A stretch of 64,000 bases of DNA from Planobispora longispora. GTDB taxonomy: Bacteria > Actinomycetota > Actinomycetes > Streptosporangiales > Streptosporangiaceae. The notes under the pieces are model-generated. The model saw only the letters and a program-made list of their open reading frames with translations. It was not told the origin of the DNA and ran no database searches. Of the stretch, positions 61,729 through 64,000 are shown one piece after another. The stretch is taken from positions 1 through 64,000 of the forward strand of contig NZ_BOOH01000036.1 of NCBI RefSeq assembly GCF_016863135.1. Reading direction: 5' to 3'. Each line of letters starts with the position of its first letter. Position 1 is the stretch's first letter. The position numbers were made by a program, and so were the translations under genes.

Positions 61729-62852
61729 ACATCAGCATTGTTCGCCCAGACGACCTGGGGGATCCCGAGATCTCCCGGTGGCGGGAGCTTCAGAGGGCGG
61801 ATCCGGCCCTCGACAATCCCTTTCTGTCCGTGGAGTTCGCGCTGGCCATGGGGCGGCTGCGCGACTACGTCCGCGTCGCCGTCGTCGAGGACGACGGCGA
61901 GATCATGGGGTTCTTCCCCTACGAGCGGCACGGCTTCGGGATCGGCAAGCCGCTGGGAGGGTTCCTCACCACCTGTCACGGGCTGATCTCCGCCCCCGGT
62001 CTGCGGTTGAACCCGCGCGACCTGCTGCGCGCCTGCAAGCTGACGGTCTTCGACTTCGACCACATGGTCGCGGACCAGCCGGCCTTCGCGCCCTACCAGA
62101 CCGACGTACGGCCCGTCCCCGTCATGGATCTCGGCGACGGGTTCGACGCCTACGTCGAGCGGGTCCGCGCCAACTCCGCCAAGAACTACAAGACCGTCCG
62201 CTACAAGGAGCGCAAGCTCGACCGCGAGCAGGGCGGGCTCCGCTTCGAGTGGGACTCCGCGGACTCCGGGGCGCTGCGGCAGCTCATGCGGTGGAAGTCC
62301 GACCAGTACCGCCGGACCGGCCGGGTGGACCGCTTCGCCCAGCCGTGGATCGTCCGGCTGCTCGACGAGATGCACGCCGAGCGGTCGGCCGGCTTCGCCG
62401 GCGTGCTGACCATGGTCTACGCCGGGGACACCCCCGTCGCCGGTCACTTCGGCCTGCGGACGGCCGACACCCTGGTCGGCTGGTTCCCCGCCTATGACGT
62501 CGAGTTCGCCCGCTACTCCCCCGGCATCGTGCATCACCTGCTCATGGCGGAGCACGCGGCCGGCGCGGGCCTGCGCCGGGTCGACATGGGCAAGGGCGGG
62601 CGCGAGTACAAGAGCTGGCTAAAGAGCGGCGATCTTTTCGTCGCAGAGGGGCGCGTTTCTCGCCCGTCGCCCACGGCCGCCGTTCACTGGATGGGTCGGA
62701 CACCTGTCAACAAAGCACGCACCATCGTGACCGACCGTCCTGAACTGTATCGACTAGCCGACCGTGTTCTGAAAGGTTTCGGCCGGATGCGCACATCCGT
62801 CCAGAGCCAATCGGCCAGCACCGTCGTCAAGGAACCGTGGGGGGCCGGCTGA
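61725..62852 (+). CDS. FemX/GNAT-like acyltransferase
   Basis: 375 residues with two GNAT-like halves; C-terminal half VERVRANSAKNYKTVRYKER...FRLR-type, and VYAGDTPVAGHFGLRTADTLVGWFPAYDVEFARYSPG...MGKGGREYKSWLKSG matches BioF2-like/FemAB-type acetyltransferases of exopolysaccharide and wall clusters. GTG 61725 overlaps the upstream stop. Likely adds an acyl or amino-acyl group to a surface glycan. Confidence 0.82.
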   Translation: MNISIVRPDDLGDPEISRWRELQRADPALDNPFLSVEFALAMGRLRDYVRVAVVEDDGEIMGFFPYERHGFGIGKPLGGFLTTCHGLISAPGLRLNPRDLLRACKLTVFDFDHMVADQPAFAPYQTDVRPVPVMDLGDGFDAYVERVRANSAKNYKTVRYKERKLDREQGGLRFEWDSADSGALRQLMRWKSDQYRRTGRVDRFAQPWIVRLLDEMHAERSAGFAGVLTMVYAGDTPVAGHFGLRTADTLVGWFPAYDVEFARYSPGIVHHLLMAEHAAGAGLRRVDMGKGGREYKSWLKSGDLFVAEGRVSRPSPTAAVHWMGRTPVNKARTIVTDRPELYRLADRVLKGFGRMRTSVQSQSASTVVKEPWGAG

Positions 62853-63027
62853 GCCGGCCCCCCACCGTCCCGCGTACCTCACTTCACAGCACCCAGCCGC
62901 CGCCAGGACCCTTCATGCATCCCTCACCGCATTCGCCAATCCTCCCGATCGCCACGATCGTGTCTGGCTCCGGGGCCCTCTGGCAGTCATTCCTGACGAC
63001 CGACCGCCCGGAAGGACATCTGTAAAC

Positions 63028-63855
63028 ATGAGTCCCGACAGCACCAACCCCGCGGCCAAGCCACCGCTGATGTCGATGCCGCCGGTTGAGCGCTTCACTC
63101 CGCTCACCCCGCACCTCGCCATATCTCCCACGGTCAGCGTGGTGGTTCCCGCCATGAACGAGGCGGAGAACCTGCCGCACGTGTTCGCCACGCTGCCGCA
63201 GTGGATCCACGAGATCGTCCTCGTGGACGGCAACTCGGTGGACGACACCGTCGCCGTCGCCAAGAAGCTGCGCCCCAACATCCGCGTGGTCACCCAGACG
63301 GGCAAGGGCAAGGGAGACGCGCTCGCCGCGGGCTTCGCCGCCTGCACCGGCGACATCATCGTGATGATCGACGCCGACGGGTCCACCGACGGCCGGGAGA
63401 TCATCCAGTTCGTCGGCGCGCTGGTCACCGGGGCCGACTTCGTCAAGGGGTCGCGCTACGCGACCGGCGGCGGCAGCGACGACCTCACCTTCACCCGGAC
63501 CTTCGGCAACAAGATGCTGACCGGCCTGGTGAACAGGATCTACGGCACCCAGTACAGCGACCTGTGCTACGGCTACAACGCCTTCTGGGCCCGCCACCTC
63601 GACGTCCTGAACGTCGACTGCCCGGGCTTCGAGGTCGAGACCCTGATGAACATCAGGGCCGCCAAGGCCGGGTTGAAGATCCAGGAGGTGCCCAGCCACG
63701 AGCGCTGCCGGATCCACGGGGAGAGCAACCTCCGCGCGGTCCGCGACGGCCTGCGCGTGCTCAGGACGATCATCAAGGAGTGGCGCACCAGGCCCGCCGC
63801 CATGTTCCCCGAGCCCCAGGCGGCCACCGCGGCGGCCGACCAGGGCGCCGCCTAG
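63028..63855 (+). CDS. GT2-family glycosyltransferase
   Basis: 275 residues. VSVVVPAMNEAENLPHVF, EIVLVDGNSVDDT and metal-binding IDADGS near 114-119; typical dolichol-phosphate-mannose-synthase-like GT2 (long N-terminal leader, no TM). ATG 63028 after GGAAGGAC. Transfers a sugar from a nucleotide donor to a lipid or glycan acceptor; next gene is another GT2. Confidence 0.88.
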   Translation: MSPDSTNPAAKPPLMSMPPVERFTPLTPHLAISPTVSVVVPAMNEAENLPHVFATLPQWIHEIVLVDGNSVDDTVAVAKKLRPNIRVVTQTGKGKGDALAAGFAACTGDIIVMIDADGSTDGREIIQFVGALVTGADFVKGSRYATGGGSDDLTFTRTFGNKMLTGLVNRIYGTQYSDLCYGYNAFWARHLDVLNVDCPGFEVETLMNIRAAKAGLKIQEVPSHERCRIHGESNLRAVRDGLRVLRTIIKEWRTRPAAMFPEPQAATAAADQGAA

Positions 63856-63857
63856 CC

Positions 63858-64000
63858 ATGAAGAGCAGTGTCGTCATCTGCGTCTACACCGAGGAGCGCT
63901 GGGAGGACATCCGAGCGGCCGTCGCGTCGGTGGAGCGGCAGACCCGGAGGCCACACGAGATCATTCTGGTGGTCGATTACAACCCGGATCTGCACCTCAT
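63858..64000 (+). CDS. GT2-family glycosyltransferase, partial at window end
   Basis: Opens MKSSVVICVYTEERWEDI...IILVVDYNPDLHL, the first strand, helix and D-containing strand of a GT2 fold, and runs off the window. ATG 63858 lies 3 bases after the stop of the previous GT2, so it is in the same operon. Confidence 0.8.
   Translation, partial: MKSSVVICVYTEERWEDIRAAVASVERQTRRPHEIILVVDYNPDLHL

Noticed and set aside
1-64000. CRISPR arrays, rRNA, tRNA or riboswitches
   Set aside because: No spaced repeat array, rRNA/tRNA signature or recognised riboswitch core was seen by eye; a covariance-model scan would be decisive.

Overview
The window is about 70% GC with GTG/ATG/TTG starts. It carries a SARP regulator, large serine integrase, actinomycete-type Rep, XRE-TPR regulator, soluble Ser/Thr kinases and PASTA protein. 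Together these point to a filamentous actinomycete, most likely Streptosporangiales (Streptosporangium/Nonomuraea-like). That placement is an inference from gene style; no rRNA or tRNA gene was seen.

Layout. 0-7 kb: membrane protein, two-component pair (overlapping GTGA), chemoreceptor-like protein, lipoprotein binding protein, PASTA membrane protein, remnant of an NYN-like gene, soluble Ser/Thr kinase. 7.3-8.8 kb: DUF234-type ATPase. 9-20 kb: a tight six-gene operon of hsdM-hsdS-hsdR, a YgjP-type metallopeptidase, an HTH/N6-methylase/TRD-like single-chain protein and a kinase-TPR protein; I read it as an extended type I restriction island. 20-31.4 kb: an exported 5'-nucleotidase gene cut in two by a 9,659-bp integrative element (21173-30831 plus a 7-bp core repeat). 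The element carries a serine integrase next to attR, a RepSA-like HUH initiator, an XRE-TPR/SLOG pair, two small coupled genes and a low-GC membrane-anchored P-loop/Sel1 protein. No FtsK-like transfer gene is present. 31.5-41.4 kb: ordinary chromosomal genes (rhomboid, SRPBCC, FAD monooxygenase/TetR pair, ketopantoate-reductase-like, DUF427, second DUF234 ATPase, O-methyltransferase, two lipoproteins), with two copies of an unannotated 31-residue proline/arginine-rich micro-protein at 33063 and 40715. 41.7-46.1 kb: an insertion-sequence graveyard (degenerate IS5-type, frameshifted IS256-type, one IS5-type with intact transposase and broken passenger) around a small secreted Cys-pair protein. 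46.1-64 kb: GT4 glycosyltransferase and PIG-L deacetylase (divergent), UPF0104-type membrane protein, a large SARP-ATPase regulator, envelope genes (DedA, D,D-peptidase), SpoU methyltransferase, a binding-protein/VWA fusion, an ECF sigma fused to its own anti-sigma/membrane part, and the start of a glycan cluster (FemX/GNAT-like, two GT2).

The most novel points are the twin 31-residue ORFs, which differ by 6 residues but by many more synonymous changes; the six-gene restriction/kinase operon; and the element with its reconstructed palindromic attP and STAND-like cargo. Also notable is a perfect 20-bp inverted repeat in front of the second DUF234 ATPase.
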